64,000 nt of DNA from Ectopseudomonas khazarica (lineage in GTDB: Bacteria; Pseudomonadota; Gammaproteobacteria; Pseudomonadales; Pseudomonadaceae): NCBI RefSeq assembly GCF_004521985.1, contig NZ_SBHZ01000008.1, forward strand, positions 62,001 through 126,000. Reading direction: 5' to 3'. This document shows positions 7,990 to 16,454 of the stretch, piece after piece; position 1 is the first letter of the stretch; each line of letters starts with the position of its first letter. The translations under genes were made by a program, and so were the position numbers. Below the pieces are notes generated by a model, which did not search any database, was not told the DNA's origin, and worked only from the letters and a program-made list of their open reading frames with translations.

Positions 7990-8469
7990 ATGAACAGCAA
8001 GAACACCATCTGCCTCTGGTACGACCGCGACGCGCTGGAGGCAGCCACCTTCTATGCCGAGACCTTTCCCGACAGCGCCGTGCTGGCCGTGCACCACGCC
8101 CCCGGCGACTACCCCTCCGGCCAGCAGGGCGATGTGCTGACGGTGAGGTTCGACGTCATGGGTATCCCCTGCCTGGGACTCAACGGCGGCCCGCTGTTCC
8201 GCCACAACGAGGCCTTCTCGTTCCAGGTGGCGACCGACGATCAGGCCGAAACCGATCGCCTGTGGCAGGCGATCATCGACAACGGCGGTCAGGCCAGCGA
8301 GTGCGGCTGGTGCAAGGACAGGTGGGGGATATCCTGGCAGATCACCCCGCGCATCCTCACGGCCGCCATCGGCAGCCCGGACCGTGCGGCGGCCCGGCGT
8401 GCCTTCGAGGCGATGATGACCATGAGCAAGATCGACATCGCCAGGATAGAGGCCGCGTTGCAAGGCTGA
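7990..8469 (+). CDS. VOC-superfamily (PhnB-like) protein
   Basis: This 159-residue protein belongs to the glyoxalase/VOC superfamily, PhnB-like branch. Visible marks are CLWYDRDALEAATFYAETFP near the N terminus, a central GIPCLGLNGGP and the late CGWCKDRWGISWQITPRIL, typical of proteins annotated as 3-demethylubiquinone methyltransferase-like. Most members have no known reaction. The ATG at 7990 gives the family-like start; an in-frame ATG at 7966 with GGAG nearby is an alternative. It follows the Lrp gene by 100 bp on the same strand, with no obvious functional link. Confidence 0.82.
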   Translation: MNSKNTICLWYDRDALEAATFYAETFPDSAVLAVHHAPGDYPSGQQGDVLTVRFDVMGIPCLGLNGGPLFRHNEAFSFQVATDDQAETDRLWQAIIDNGGQASECGWCKDRWGISWQITPRILTAAIGSPDRAAARRAFEAMMTMSKIDIARIEAALQG

Positions 8470-8481
8470 ACGATGGGGGAA

Positions 8482-8961
8482 TCAGCCGCGCGCGTTCTTC
8501 CGCTGCAGGATAGTCGAGGCGTCGTTGTAGGCAGCCTGGAAGGCGTCGCTGCCGATCCAGGTCACGGCGGCCTCTTCGTCTTCGTCGTGGAAGGCTGCAC
8601 GATAGGCGATCAGCAGGCCCATCATGAAATCGGTCGCGTCATCCTGCGCCTCTTCGGCAACCACCAGTTCCAGCACCGGGTATTGCAGGAACACCAGGCA
8701 CAGTGCGAGCAGGCTGATGCCCTCGGCCGCTGCCATCGCCTGGAACAGGTCGTCGAAATGCGCCGGGTCGAAACCGTTTTCCTTGATGTCGGCGAAGTCG
8801 AAGGTGCTCAGGTCGATCTCCACATCATCGAACGGCTCATCGATCTGCGCGTTGGCCAGCAACGGATGGATGGGATGACTCTTCGGCTTGCCCATGCGGT
8901 TCTGCTTGGCCTTGGCCTTGGCCCGCTGGGCGCGTTTCTTCTGCTTGTCTGGGGAGGCCAT
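8482..8961 (-). CDS. Conserved hypothetical protein with basic N terminus
   Basis: This 159-residue protein starts with a lysine/arginine-rich stretch (DKQKKRAQRAKAKAKQNR, residues 4-21). It continues as an acidic, mostly helical protein with alternating hydrophobic segments (ISLLALCLVFLQYPVLELVV around residues 81-100). No signal peptide or enzyme motif is evident. The ATG at 8961 is chosen because GAGGAA lies 8 bp upstream. I do not recognise a functional family. The basic tail could bind nucleic acid or ribosomes, but that is speculation. It is convergent with the VOC gene, only 12 bp apart. Confidence 0.72.
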   Translation of the reverse strand: MASPDKQKKRAQRAKAKAKQNRMGKPKSHPIHPLLANAQIDEPFDDVEIDLSTFDFADIKENGFDPAHFDDLFQAMAAAEGISLLALCLVFLQYPVLELVVAEEAQDDATDFMMGLLIAYRAAFHDEDEEAAVTWIGSDAFQAAYNDASTILQRKNARG

Positions 8962-9116
8962 GGGGCGTATTCCTCGTTCGGGGCAGCCATGTGCATGGCT
9001 CGAAATGATCAGGCGCGCATTGTATGCAGTCTTGCTCACGGGCTGTGGGTGAATTTGCCGTTGCAGGATCGCGGCGGGAGCGGCCCGTGACCGCCATCGA
9101 GTAGAAGGACAACGCC

Positions 9117-9785
9117 ATGATCGACCATGAACGCCTGCGTCAGGACGGCTACGTGCTGCTGCGCCAGGCCGTGCCGGCGGATGGGCTGGACGCGCTGCGC
9201 GGCCTGTTCGATGCCCGTGTCAGACCTTCGGATCAGTGGCCCGTGCCGCGAGGTGCGGACTGGCGCCACGCGCAGCTCGACGATGATGCGCAGGTCCTGG
9301 CCATCTGCCGCCTGCCGCTGCTTCTGGCGGGGGTGAGTGCGTTGATTGGCGAGCGTTTCTTCATCGCCCAGGTGGAAGGCCGCGAACCCCTGGCAGGCGG
9401 TGGCCATCAGCAACTGCATCGCGATCTGTCACAGCAACGCCCGGGCGACATCGCCAATGCCCTGGTGTACCTCGACGACTACGGCCAGGACAACGGCGCC
9501 ACCCGCATCGTGCCCGGCAGCCATCGGACGCAGCCGGGAGCGCCGCCTGACGAATCCCTCGCCGTGCAGCTCTGCGGGTTGGCCGGTGACATCCTGCTGT
9601 TCGATGTCGACCTGATTCACGCGGGCAGCCTGAACCCGAGCGGCGCACGTCGCCGCTCGCTCCTGATCAGCTACTTCGCCGAGGCACTGCATGCCTCGTA
9701 CCTGCACACCCGGCACCTGCGCGGAATTCGCCTGGACACCGGCGAGCGCTTCGACCCTGCGGATCATCTGCCGAGCGCCGGCTAG
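9117..9785 (+). CDS. Phytanoyl-CoA dioxygenase (PhyH)-family protein
   Basis: This 222-residue protein has the Fe(II)/2-oxoglutarate oxygenase layout of the PhyH family. The HxD iron ligands are in QLHRDLS (about 100-106), and the third iron histidine is probably in DLIHAGSLNPSG (about 163-174). A downstream RRSLLISYF supplies the likely 2-oxoglutarate-binding arginine. Family members hydroxylate diverse small molecules, including phytanoyl-CoA, ectoine and natural products. AGAAGGA precedes the ATG. It stands alone between convergent neighbours and its substrate is unknown. It is shorter than human PhyH but typical of bacterial members. Confidence 0.82.
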   Translation: MIDHERLRQDGYVLLRQAVPADGLDALRGLFDARVRPSDQWPVPRGADWRHAQLDDDAQVLAICRLPLLLAGVSALIGERFFIAQVEGREPLAGGGHQQLHRDLSQQRPGDIANALVYLDDYGQDNGATRIVPGSHRTQPGAPPDESLAVQLCGLAGDILLFDVDLIHAGSLNPSGARRRSLLISYFAEALHASYLHTRHLRGIRLDTGERFDPADHLPSAG

Positions 9786-9816
9786 CCTGTGCGAAGGCCA
9801 GCCGGGCCGAAACCTG

Positions 9817-10581
9817 TTACGGGCTCAGCTGGCGCTGCAGCGCCTGTTGGGCGCGCTCGGCAGCTTCGACGGTGACGCGCTCCCCCAGCACCTCGCTCAG
9901 CTGCCGTAACTGTGCGGCACTGACACCGATGTTCATGCTCATGCGCATGTGCGCCTGCAGTTGCGCCTCGGCGCCGGGCAGTGCCGCGAGCATGCTCAGG
10001 GTCGCCAGTTCACGGCTCTGCCAGTCGAGGTTGTCACGTTCGAAGATGGCACCGAACAGGTGAGCGCGCAGGTACTCGTTGGCTACCGGGGCGAAGTCGA
10101 ACAACGGCCCCTCGACCACGGCTCCGGCCAGCCTGGTCTGGTTGGCCGTGCCGGCAGCCAGCAGCGCATCGCCCTTGGGCACGGGCTGACTGGGCTCGCG
10201 CCCGGGCGCATCTTCGATGCCCCTGGCCTTGCGTGCCTCGACGACCCTCATCAGTTCGGACAGCGCATTGAGACTGCGCGGAAAACCCGCATAGGCGTAG
10301 AGCTGTACCAGCACCTCGCGGGCGTCGCTGATGCTCATGCCGAGGTCGAGGCCCTGTTCGAGGGCGCCGTTGAGCCTCGCGATATCACCGGCGGCAGCGA
10401 ACGCAGCGATCGGCACGATGGCCTGCTGACGTGAATCGAGGGTTGCACGGCTGCTGGCGGGTTGCTCCGGGTTCTCCTCGGCGATGGCGCTGCGCGCCGG
10501 TTCGCCGAGGCCCAGAACGACGCCGAGTGCAGCGATGGCCAGGCCTGACCTAGTCCCGATGCGTTTGGCCATACTGCTCAT
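9817..10581 (-). CDS. Exported carboxymuconolactone-decarboxylase/AhpD-like protein
   Basis: This 254-residue protein has an N-terminal export signal (about 1-32, hydrophobic [14 protein letters not shown]) and two CMD/AhpD-type helical repeats. The first (about 70-130) contains [21 protein letters not shown]; the second (about 175-240) contains [19 protein letters not shown]. The peroxidatic CxxC of AhpD is absent, so peroxidase activity is unlikely. Its start overlaps the end of the upstream cupin gene by 32 bp, so the two are probably coupled. CMD plus cupin pairs with signal peptides recur in proteobacteria, but their periplasmic reaction is not established. Confidence 0.8.
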   Translation of the reverse strand: MSSMAKRIGTRSGLAIAALGVVLGLGEPARSAIAEENPEQPASSRATLDSRQQAIVPIAAFAAAGDIARLNGALEQGLDLGMSISDAREVLVQLYAYAGFPRSLNALSELMRVVEARKARGIEDAPGREPSQPVPKGDALLAAGTANQTRLAGAVVEGPLFDFAPVANEYLRAHLFGAIFERDNLDWQSRELATLSMLAALPGAEAQLQAHMRMSMNIGVSAAQLRQLSEVLGERVTVEAAERAQQALQRQLSP

Positions 10582-11044
10582 CGCTCACTTTCTCCAGCCA
10601 GTTGACGTTCTTGCCGTCCAGGGTCGCGGTGATCGCCATATGGGTCATCGCCGTGTCCGGAGCCGCGCCGTGCCAGTGCTTGACGCCTGGCGGACACCAG
10701 ACCACGTCGCCGGGGCGGATTACCCGGACCGGCTTGCCCCATTCCTGGGTCAGGCCGACGCCGGCGGTAACCAGCAGACGCTGACCGGCCGGATGGGTAT
10801 GCCAGGCCGAACGTGCACCAGGCTCGAAGGTAACCAGCGCACCGGAGGTATTGATGTGCTCATCGGCCGGCCAGATCGGGTCGATCCGCGCACGGCCGGT
10901 GAAGAACCGCTCCGGGCCGGCGATCGAGGCCTGAGTGCCGGCACGCACGATCTGCTGCTCGCCCCCGCCCGTATCTGCAGCGCGGGCTGGGCCGGTCTGC
11001 AGGACCGCGACGCAAAGCGCCGCGGTGAAAATCCGCTTGTTCAT
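10550..11044 (-). CDS. Exported cupin-domain protein
   Basis: This 164-residue protein has a signal peptide (about 1-22, ending ARA) and a single cupin barrel. The metal-binding motif 1 is [15 protein letters not shown] (about 81-95) and motif 2 includes [16 protein letters not shown] (about 110-125). It resembles cupins of the (R)-mandelonitrile-lyase-like type that accompany CMD proteins. The ATG at 11044 is selected because it opens a good signal peptide. The gene overlaps the CMD-family gene downstream and shares strand with the hydrolase upstream, forming a minus-strand group facing the LysR gene at 12664. Substrate unknown. Confidence 0.82.
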   Translation of the reverse strand: MNKRIFTAALCVAVLQTGPARAADTGGGEQQIVRAGTQASIAGPERFFTGRARIDPIWPADEHINTSGALVTFEPGARSAWHTHPAGQRLLVTAGVGLTQEWGKPVRVIRPGDVVWCPPGVKHWHGAAPDTAMTHMAITATLDGKNVNWLEKVSDEQYGQTHRD

Positions 11045-11120
11045 GCTGATCACATCTCCTTGAGTTGACGTGCGGTGCAACCACTGTCGGCCGGCGGGCT
11101 CCCCGTCAGCTGGCGGTTGG

Positions 11121-12065
11121 TCATTGCAGGGCGTCGTGGAAGAACGCCTGCAGCTGGTCGAAAGGAATCACATCGGTACGGTCGTACAGGTCGACGTGAT
11201 TGCTGCCGGGCACCACCAGCAACGTCTTCGGCTCGCTGGCAGCGGCGTAGATGTCCTCGCTGTAGAAGCGCGAATGGGCGTGCTCGCCGACGATCAGCAG
11301 CAGCGGCCGTGGCGAGATCCACTGCAGCTTGTCCAGCAGCGGGAAGTTCATGAAGCCCTGTGCCGAGGTCTGGGTGAACTGGGTGCTGGAATTGGCGTGA
11401 TAGCCGCGTGGCCGTGAATAGAATTCGCCGAACTCGCGGCCTATCGGGTGTGTATCGGCATCGATCTGCAACGGTGCTCCGCGCTCGCCCAGCGTCGCCC
11501 GCCCGCTGGCGAACTCGCTCCAGCGCTGCTCGGCCAGGGCCTGCAGCGTCGCCCTGCGTGCGGCCTCGTCCAGACTGCCGGCAAAGCCCTCGGCATGCAG
11601 GCGCGAGATGTCGTACAGACTCACGGTGGCCACGGCCTTGATGCGCGGGTCGACCTGCGCGGCGCTGAGGCCGAAGCCACCGGAGCCGCAGATGCCGATC
11701 ACGCCGATGGCATCACGTGCGATGCCAGCCTGGTTGCCGAGAAAGTCGACACCCGCGTGGAAATCCTCGACGAACAGCTCAGGCGACGACAGACGCCGCG
11801 GCGAACCGCCGGATTCACCATTGTGCGAGGCATCGAAGGTCAGTGCCACGAAACCGCGCTGGGCCAGTTCGTTGGCGTACACGCCCGGCCCCTGCTCCTT
11901 AACCCCGCCATAAGGCGCGCCGATGATCAGGGCCGGCCAGTCGTCACGACTGTGGAAGTCAGCGGGCAGGTAGAGGTCGCCGGCCAGCTCGATGCCGAAG
12001 CGATTGCGATAGCTGACCGGCTGGCGGCGCACCTGCTCACTCAACGCGAAAATGTAGTTGCTCAT
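11121..12065 (-). CDS. Alpha/beta-hydrolase (DLH/YcjY-like)
   Basis: This 314-residue hydrolase has the nucleophile elbow GICGSGGFG (about 122-130), giving Ser in GxCxSGG form, with an early oxyanion region [13 protein letters not shown] (about 47-59). A late GSNHVDLYD (about 289-297) carries the probable catalytic histidine. The architecture matches YcjY-like and dienelactone-hydrolase-like proteins, which cleave esters or lactones. AGGAG precedes the ATG at 12065. No signal peptide is present, unlike the downstream cupin and CMD proteins. It sits between two cupin genes on one strand and is probably part of the same LysR-controlled operon. Substrate unknown. Confidence 0.85.
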   Translation of the reverse strand: MSNYIFALSEQVRRQPVSYRNRFGIELAGDLYLPADFHSRDDWPALIIGAPYGGVKEQGPGVYANELAQRGFVALTFDASHNGESGGSPRRLSSPELFVEDFHAGVDFLGNQAGIARDAIGVIGICGSGGFGLSAAQVDPRIKAVATVSLYDISRLHAEGFAGSLDEAARRATLQALAEQRWSEFASGRATLGERGAPLQIDADTHPIGREFGEFYSRPRGYHANSSTQFTQTSAQGFMNFPLLDKLQWISPRPLLLIVGEHAHSRFYSEDIYAAASEPKTLLVVPGSNHVDLYDRTDVIPFDQLQAFFHDALQ

Positions 12066-12103
12066 GAGAGGCTCCTGTTTGAGGGGAAGGGAATGACGGC
12101 GGC

Positions 12104-12547
12104 TCAGTCCTTTTTCACCGGGCCGGCGAGGAACTCGGCGTCCGTCACCGGCGCCAGCCAGTCGACCGGCTTGCCATCGAGCGACTCGTTGATCGCGATG
12201 TGCTGCATGGCGCTGCTGTCGGTTGCACCGTGCCAGTGGCGGCGGCCGCAGTTGCACCAGATCAGGTCGCCGGGGCGAATCTCGGTCTTCGGCCCACCCT
12301 CGCACTGTGTCCAGCCCACGCCATCGGTCACCAGCAGTACCTGGCCCAGCGGATGGGTATGCCAGTTGGTCCGCGCCCCTGGTTCGAAATTGACCACCGC
12401 GACGCCAACCCGCGCAGGAGCCGGCGCATTGAAGATGCGGTCGATGCGCACACGCCCGGTGAACCACTCGGCCGGGCCGACGATGGCCTGGCTCGACCCT
12501 GCGCGGTGAACCTGCATGTCGGCACTGGCCAGATCGCTGTCACTCAT
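12104..12547 (-). CDS. Cupin-domain protein (cytoplasmic paralogue)
   Basis: This 147-residue protein is a single cupin barrel with motif 1 NWHTHPLGQVLLVTDG (about 60-75) and motif 2 PGDLIWCNCGRRHWHG (about 91-106). It is clearly related to the exported cupin at 10550-11044 but lacks its signal peptide. The pair therefore looks like a duplication with different cell locations. The ATG at 12547 is used; a longer frame to 12649 would cover the divergent promoter. It is the first gene of the minus-strand group (cupin, hydrolase, cupin, CMD) and faces the LysR gene, so it is the likely direct LysR target. Confidence 0.85.
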   Translation of the reverse strand: MSDSDLASADMQVHRAGSSQAIVGPAEWFTGRVRIDRIFNAPAPARVGVAVVNFEPGARTNWHTHPLGQVLLVTDGVGWTQCEGGPKTEIRPGDLIWCNCGRRHWHGATDSSAMQHIAINESLDGKPVDWLAPVTDAEFLAGPVKKD

Positions 12548-12663
12548 GTCGGTCACCTCATTCGTTGCTCGAGGAGACAAAGGTAGCGACGGCAGATTGA
12601 TTCGTGTATACGCAAAATAATTAACTCGGCATGAAGCAGTACTTAACAATGTTCACAAGCGGC

Positions 12664-13551
12664 ATGGATGATCTGGTGGTTTTCATCGCGGTGGCACGGG
12701 AGCGCAACTTCACCCGCGCCGCCGCGCGCCTCGGCGTCTCGCCTTCGGCAGTCAGCCAGACCATACGCGGCCTGGAGGAGCGCCTTGGGGTGCGCCTGCT
12801 GACGCGCACGACCCGCAGCGTCACGCGCACCGAAGCGGGAGAGAAGCTGCTGCTCGAGATCGCGCCGCTGCTCGAGCGCATCGACGCGCACCTGAGCGCC
12901 ATCTCCGACCTGCGCCAGCACCCGTCCGGTACGGTGCGCATCACCGCCGACGAGTTCGCTGCCCGCCAAGTCGTCTGGCCCAAGCTGGCGACGCTGCTGG
13001 AGACCTACCCGGACGTGGTGGTGGAGTTGATCACCGACTACGGGCTCACCGACATCGTTGCCGAACGCTTCGATGCCGGCATACGCCTGGGCGGCATCAT
13101 CGACGCGGACATGATCGCCGTTCCCATCGGTCCCGAGATGCGCATGGTCACCGTGGCCACCCCTGGCTATCTGGCGCGGTACGGTACCCCGCGCCGTCCG
13201 GAGGAGCTGACCGCGCATCGCTGCATCAACCTGCGCCTGCCCACGCACGGCGGCCTCTACTCCTGGGAGTTCGGCAGCGGCGAGAACGAATTCCGCGTAC
13301 GTGTCGGCGGCCCCCTGATCATGAACAGCGTGCTGCAGATCCTCGATGCCTGCCTGGCCGGCGTCGGCCTGGCGCAGCTACCGGATACCCAGGTACGGCC
13401 CTATCTGGACAGCGGAGCGCTGACCGAGGTACTCGGGGCATGGTCCGACAGTTTCCCTGGCTATCACCTGTACTACCCGAGCCGGCGCCAGCAGACGGCC
13501 GCCTTCCGCGTGGTGCTGGATGCACTGCGCGACTGGCAGGCGCCAGGTTGA
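12664..13551 (+). CDS. LysR-family transcriptional regulator
   Basis: This 295-residue protein starts MDDLVVFIAVARERNFTRAA and has the LysR winged HTH (about 1-60, including LGVSPSAVSQTIRGLEERLG). A periplasmic-binding-like effector domain follows (about 90-290). In-frame ATGs at 12631 and 12649 are possible but lack better ribosome-binding sites; 12664 gives the family-typical start. The gene is divergent from the cupin-hydrolase-cupin-CMD group and should regulate it in response to a pathway metabolite. An AT-rich gap with a GTATAC core at 12606-12611 separates them. Confidence 0.87.
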   Translation: MDDLVVFIAVARERNFTRAAARLGVSPSAVSQTIRGLEERLGVRLLTRTTRSVTRTEAGEKLLLEIAPLLERIDAHLSAISDLRQHPSGTVRITADEFAARQVVWPKLATLLETYPDVVVELITDYGLTDIVAERFDAGIRLGGIIDADMIAVPIGPEMRMVTVATPGYLARYGTPRRPEELTAHRCINLRLPTHGGLYSWEFGSGENEFRVRVGGPLIMNSVLQILDACLAGVGLAQLPDTQVRPYLDSGALTEVLGAWSDSFPGYHLYYPSRRQQTAAFRVVLDALRDWQAPG

Positions 13552-13672
13552 CGAGACGTTCTGCATGCTCGGCAGGCAGGCCGAGCGTGGCGACGGATCG
13601 CCTTCTCGCACGCCATTGCCTTAACATGTGGCGGGTCAACCGCCATCGCATCGATGGCCAGGAGTCTCGTCC

Positions 13673-14482
13673 GTGAGTCGACGCAGTGCTGAACGTGACT
13701 GGGTCCGGCATAGCCAGATGCCGGGAAGGATCGAACGCATCGAGGCGTATTTCAGCGGCCACGGCTACGATCCGCACCGCCACGACACCTACGCCATCGG
13801 CCGCACGCTGTCCGGCGTGCAGAGCTTTCGCTATCGCCGCGCCATGCGCCACAGCCTGCCTGGCGGCACGCTGGTGCTGCACCCCGACGAGGTGCACGAT
13901 GGCATGGCCGGCACCGACGAAGGCTTTCGCTACCGCATGCTCTACATCGACCCGGTGCTGATCCAGCAGGTGCTCGGTGGTCGGCCCCTGCCCTTCATCG
14001 CCGGCGGCCTCTCCGACGACATCCGTCTGCGCCACGCCAGCGAGTCCTTCCTGCAGACCATGGACCATGCGTTCGAAACGCTGGAGGAAGACGACGCCAT
14101 CTATGACCTGGCCCACGCGCTGCAAGCCGTGGCCGGCCAGCGTCGCGGCCGCCGCGCCTTCGACTACGTCGCAGCGGAACGCGCCCGTGCCTACATCCAT
14201 GCCCACCTCGACACGAACATCGCCCTGGACGACCTGGAACACGCCAGCGGCCGGGATCGCTGGAGCCTGTCACGGGATTTCCGCGCCCTGTTCGGTACCA
14301 GCCCCTACCGCTACGTCACCCTGCGCCGCCTCGACCATTGCCGCGCGCTGATGCATGCCGGCGTGGCACTGGCCGATGCCGCACTGATCGCCGGTTTCTT
14401 CGACCAGAGCCACATGACACGCCACTTCATCCGCGCCTTCGGCCTGTCACCGGCACGCTGGCTCGGCATGCTCAAGCTGTAG
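13673..14482 (+). CDS. AraC-family transcriptional regulator
   Basis: This 269-residue regulator has an N-terminal AraC-type cupin sensor (about 20-90; HRHDTYAIGRTLSGVQSF and GTLVLHPDEVHDG) and a C-terminal double HTH (about 165-265; HLDTNIALDDLEHASGRDRW, then RLDHCRALM). The start is GTG at 13673, with AGGAG at 13660-13664 and an 8-bp spacer; other upstream starts lack this signal. It is followed after 65 bp by a cupin gene on the same strand. The inducer is not known. Several AraC proteins of this build sense amino acids or aromatic compounds and control exporters. Confidence 0.87.
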   Translation: MSRRSAERDWVRHSQMPGRIERIEAYFSGHGYDPHRHDTYAIGRTLSGVQSFRYRRAMRHSLPGGTLVLHPDEVHDGMAGTDEGFRYRMLYIDPVLIQQVLGGRPLPFIAGGLSDDIRLRHASESFLQTMDHAFETLEEDDAIYDLAHALQAVAGQRRGRRAFDYVAAERARAYIHAHLDTNIALDDLEHASGRDRWSLSRDFRALFGTSPYRYVTLRRLDHCRALMHAGVALADAALIAGFFDQSHMTRHFIRAFGLSPARWLGMLKL

Positions 14483-14547
14483 GATCGTACAAGAAGCCTC
14501 CGCGGCGCCTCGCTAGGCTGGTGACAACCAGAACGAGGAGCCCCCGC

Positions 14548-14934
14548 ATGACCCAGCAATCCCCTACCCCGGCCACCCAAGCGATCAACCTGCAGCAGAA
14601 GCTGGCGCTGATCGACGAGCACTGGTCGCCCAGAGTGGTCGCCGAGATGAACGACTACCAGTTCAAGGTGGTCCGCATCGAAGGTGACTTCATCTGGCAC
14701 TCGCATGCCGACACCGACGAAGCCTTCTTCGTCCTCGAAGGCCAGCTGCGTATCGACTTTCGCGATGGCCACGTGCTGCTGCAAGCCGGCGAACTCTACG
14801 TGGTGCCCCGCGGCGTCGAGCACAAGCCCTACGCCGCGCAGGAGGTGAAGATGATGCTCATCGAACCCCGTGGCGTGCTCAATACCGGCGAAGAAGGTGG
14901 CGAGCGCACGGCGCAGAACGATCGCTGGATCTGA
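14548..14934 (+). CDS. Small cupin-domain protein
   Basis: This 128-residue one-domain cupin has motif 1 IWHSHADTDEAFFVLEGQLRI (within 49-70) with two histidines and the acidic ligand, and motif 2 LQAGELYVVPRGVEHKP (about 79-95). GAGGAG lies 6 bp before the ATG. The family is common in Pseudomonas and annotated only as cupin or mannose-6-phosphate-isomerase-like; no reaction is assigned. It follows the AraC gene and may be cotranscribed or regulated by it. It is convergent with the solute-binding protein gene, with a strong hairpin between them. Confidence 0.82.
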   Translation: MTQQSPTPATQAINLQQKLALIDEHWSPRVVAEMNDYQFKVVRIEGDFIWHSHADTDEAFFVLEGQLRIDFRDGHVLLQAGELYVVPRGVEHKPYAAQEVKMMLIEPRGVLNTGEEGGERTAQNDRWI

Positions 14935-14950
14935 AGCGAGCCCGCCACCC

Positions 14951-14976
14951 GCGCAGAGCCCCTGCTGGCTCTGCGC
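14951..14976. terminator. Hairpin between convergent genes
   Basis: A perfect 10-bp stem GCGCAGAGCC (14951-14960) / GGCTCTGCGC (14967-14976) has a 6-nt loop. It separates the convergent cupin and solute-binding genes. No T-run follows, so it may work as a weak bidirectional terminator or transcript-end stabiliser. Confidence 0.55.
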
Positions 14977-14983
14977 CCTGGCT

Positions 14984-15733
14984 CTAGCGCTCCGGCATCT
15001 GCTCGTAGCGCCTCTGGATACGGGCGAGCTCTCCCGACAGGCGCAGCTGCTCCAGGGCGTCGGCCCAGGCGCTGACCAGGGCATCGTCGCTGTCCCGGCT
15101 GAAGGCGATGTACAACGACGAGCGATACAGCTCGACGGGGATCTGCCGCAGCGCATCGGCAGCGATGTTCAGTTGCCGACAGTAGTACGCCACGCCGGCA
15201 TCGGTGTCCCCCGCTATCACCTCGGTGCGCCCCGCCAGCAGCATGCGGTAGAGCTGATAGCTCTCCGCCGCACTCCTGTCCAGGTTGGTGAACCCCAGCG
15301 ACTGCAACACATCGGGAACCAGGCCGGCATGCCGGGTGGTGACACGTGGCGCCTGCAGCAGTTGCTCCAGGGTGTCTATCGGCTGTGCCGTATCGGCCCG
15401 TTGATAGGGATGGATGGACTCTTCGAGGATCGGCCCCACCCACTTGTACAGCGGCTCGCGCTCGCGGGTGCGAAACAGCGAATACATGATCGTGCGCGGT
15501 TGGCTCTGCAGCGTGCGCGTGGTGCGCATGCTGGGCAGCAGGGTGATCTCGAAGTCATCACCGGTCAGTGCCATGATCGCCCGCACGATCTCCGTGGCCA
15601 TGCCCGTGAGCCGGCCATTTTCCCGATAGTTGTAGGGTGCCCACTCTTCGGTGATCACTCGATACGCATCCGCGCGGGCCAGCGGGCTCAGGAGCAGACA
15701 CAGCAGGGCTGCGGTGAGTATCGAACGCTTCAA
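14984..15733 (-). CDS. Periplasmic solute-binding protein, SBP_bac_3 type
   Basis: This protein is 249 residues from a TTG start at 15733, which gives a compact signal peptide (KRSILTAALLCLLLSPLARA). A longer reading to 15832 buries that signal behind about 33 polar residues. The mature part reads YRVITEEWAPYNYRENGRLTG, the opening strand of family 3 amino-acid-type binding proteins. Later it has IVRAIMALTG and a typical LRLSGELARIQRRY C terminus. No permease or ATPase genes are adjacent, so it resembles the stand-alone binding proteins of Pseudomonas. The ligand may be an amino acid or another small polar molecule. Confidence 0.83.
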   Translation of the reverse strand: MKRSILTAALLCLLLSPLARADAYRVITEEWAPYNYRENGRLTGMATEIVRAIMALTGDDFEITLLPSMRTTRTLQSQPRTIMYSLFRTREREPLYKWVGPILEESIHPYQRADTAQPIDTLEQLLQAPRVTTRHAGLVPDVLQSLGFTNLDRSAAESYQLYRMLLAGRTEVIAGDTDAGVAYYCRQLNIAADALRQIPVELYRSSLYIAFSRDSDDALVSAWADALEQLRLSGELARIQRRYEQMPER

Positions 15734-15869
15734 ATGGTCTGCCTGGTGAAGAAGTTGTCGCGAGCCGGAGACTTGCCGGATTGAAAAGTCAGACAAGCAT
15801 AGACGCGAAGCATTGCACCCTGCCGGGCACATTTCGCCAAACCCGCATGCACCCGAGGTCGCTCATGGC

Positions 15870-15900
15870 CAGACCTGAAGGTTAAAGTTAGGCTTAATCG
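15870..15900 (+). promoter_or_regulatory. Possible MerR-type promoter of the merR-family gene
   Basis: CAGACC (15870-15875), a 19-bp spacer and TAATCG (15895-15900) precede the MerR gene. The spacer contains TTAAAGT, as in the two target promoters at 17549-17579 and 17640-17670, but in a different register. Autoregulation is suggested only weakly. Confidence 0.4.
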
Positions 15901-15928
15901 GACGACCTTTCAGAGTGGCGGGACAGAG

Positions 15929-16366
15929 ATGAAGATTGGTGAACTGGCGACGCGCACGGGGCTTGCAGCCTCGCGTATCCGCTTCTACGAGAGCATCGGC
16001 CTGCTCAAGCTGGTGGAGCGTCAGGCGAACGGCTATCGCAGCTACCCGGAAGAAGCCGTGCTGGTGCTCAACCTGATCACCACCGCCCAGCAGGCCGGTT
16101 TCAGCCTCGACGAGCTGCGCAGCCTGCTGCCGCAGGACCTGTCGCAATGGGAGCATGGCAAGCTGCTCGACACCCTGCAGGGCAAGGTCCGCGACATCGA
16201 AGCGCTGGAGCAGCGGCTCGCCCAGAGCAAGACGCACCTGCTCGCGCTGATCCACGAGATCGAGAGCAAACCCGGTGACCTGGACTGTGCAGCCAACGCC
16301 AAGCGGGTCCTGTCGAAGATGAATCTGGGGGAGATGAACGAGGCGGGCAAGCGCGTGAAGAGGTAG
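15929..16366 (+). CDS. MerR-family transcriptional regulator
   Basis: This 145-residue protein has the MerR N-terminal HTH MKIGELATRTGLAASRIRFYE (1-21) followed by a YRSYPEEAV wing. A long dimerisation helix covers about 80-118. The C-terminal tail contains a single cysteine near residue 128, so it is neither a SoxR iron-sulfur sensor nor a classical metal sensor. MerR proteins activate promoters with overlong (19-20 bp) spacers. Two such promoters with matching dyads control the divergent ADC-like and OYE-like genes 1.2-1.7 kb downstream, and these are its probable targets. The inducer may be an electrophile, but that is inference. Confidence 0.86.
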   Translation: MKIGELATRTGLAASRIRFYESIGLLKLVERQANGYRSYPEEAVLVLNLITTAQQAGFSLDELRSLLPQDLSQWEHGKLLDTLQGKVRDIEALEQRLAQSKTHLLALIHEIESKPGDLDCAANAKRVLSKMNLGEMNEAGKRVKR

Positions 16367-16454
16367 GCAGGCAGCCGACTCGCCAGCGCGGCCTGTGCTG
16401 ACGAGCCGGCCAACCCCTACACCCGGCAGAACGGCCGCTACCGACGACGCCTGA

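Noticed and set aside
15929..16366. Assignment of the MerR protein as SoxR
   Set aside because: SoxR needs a four-cysteine iron-sulfur cluster near the C terminus; only one cysteine is present, and the operator differs from the SoxR site.
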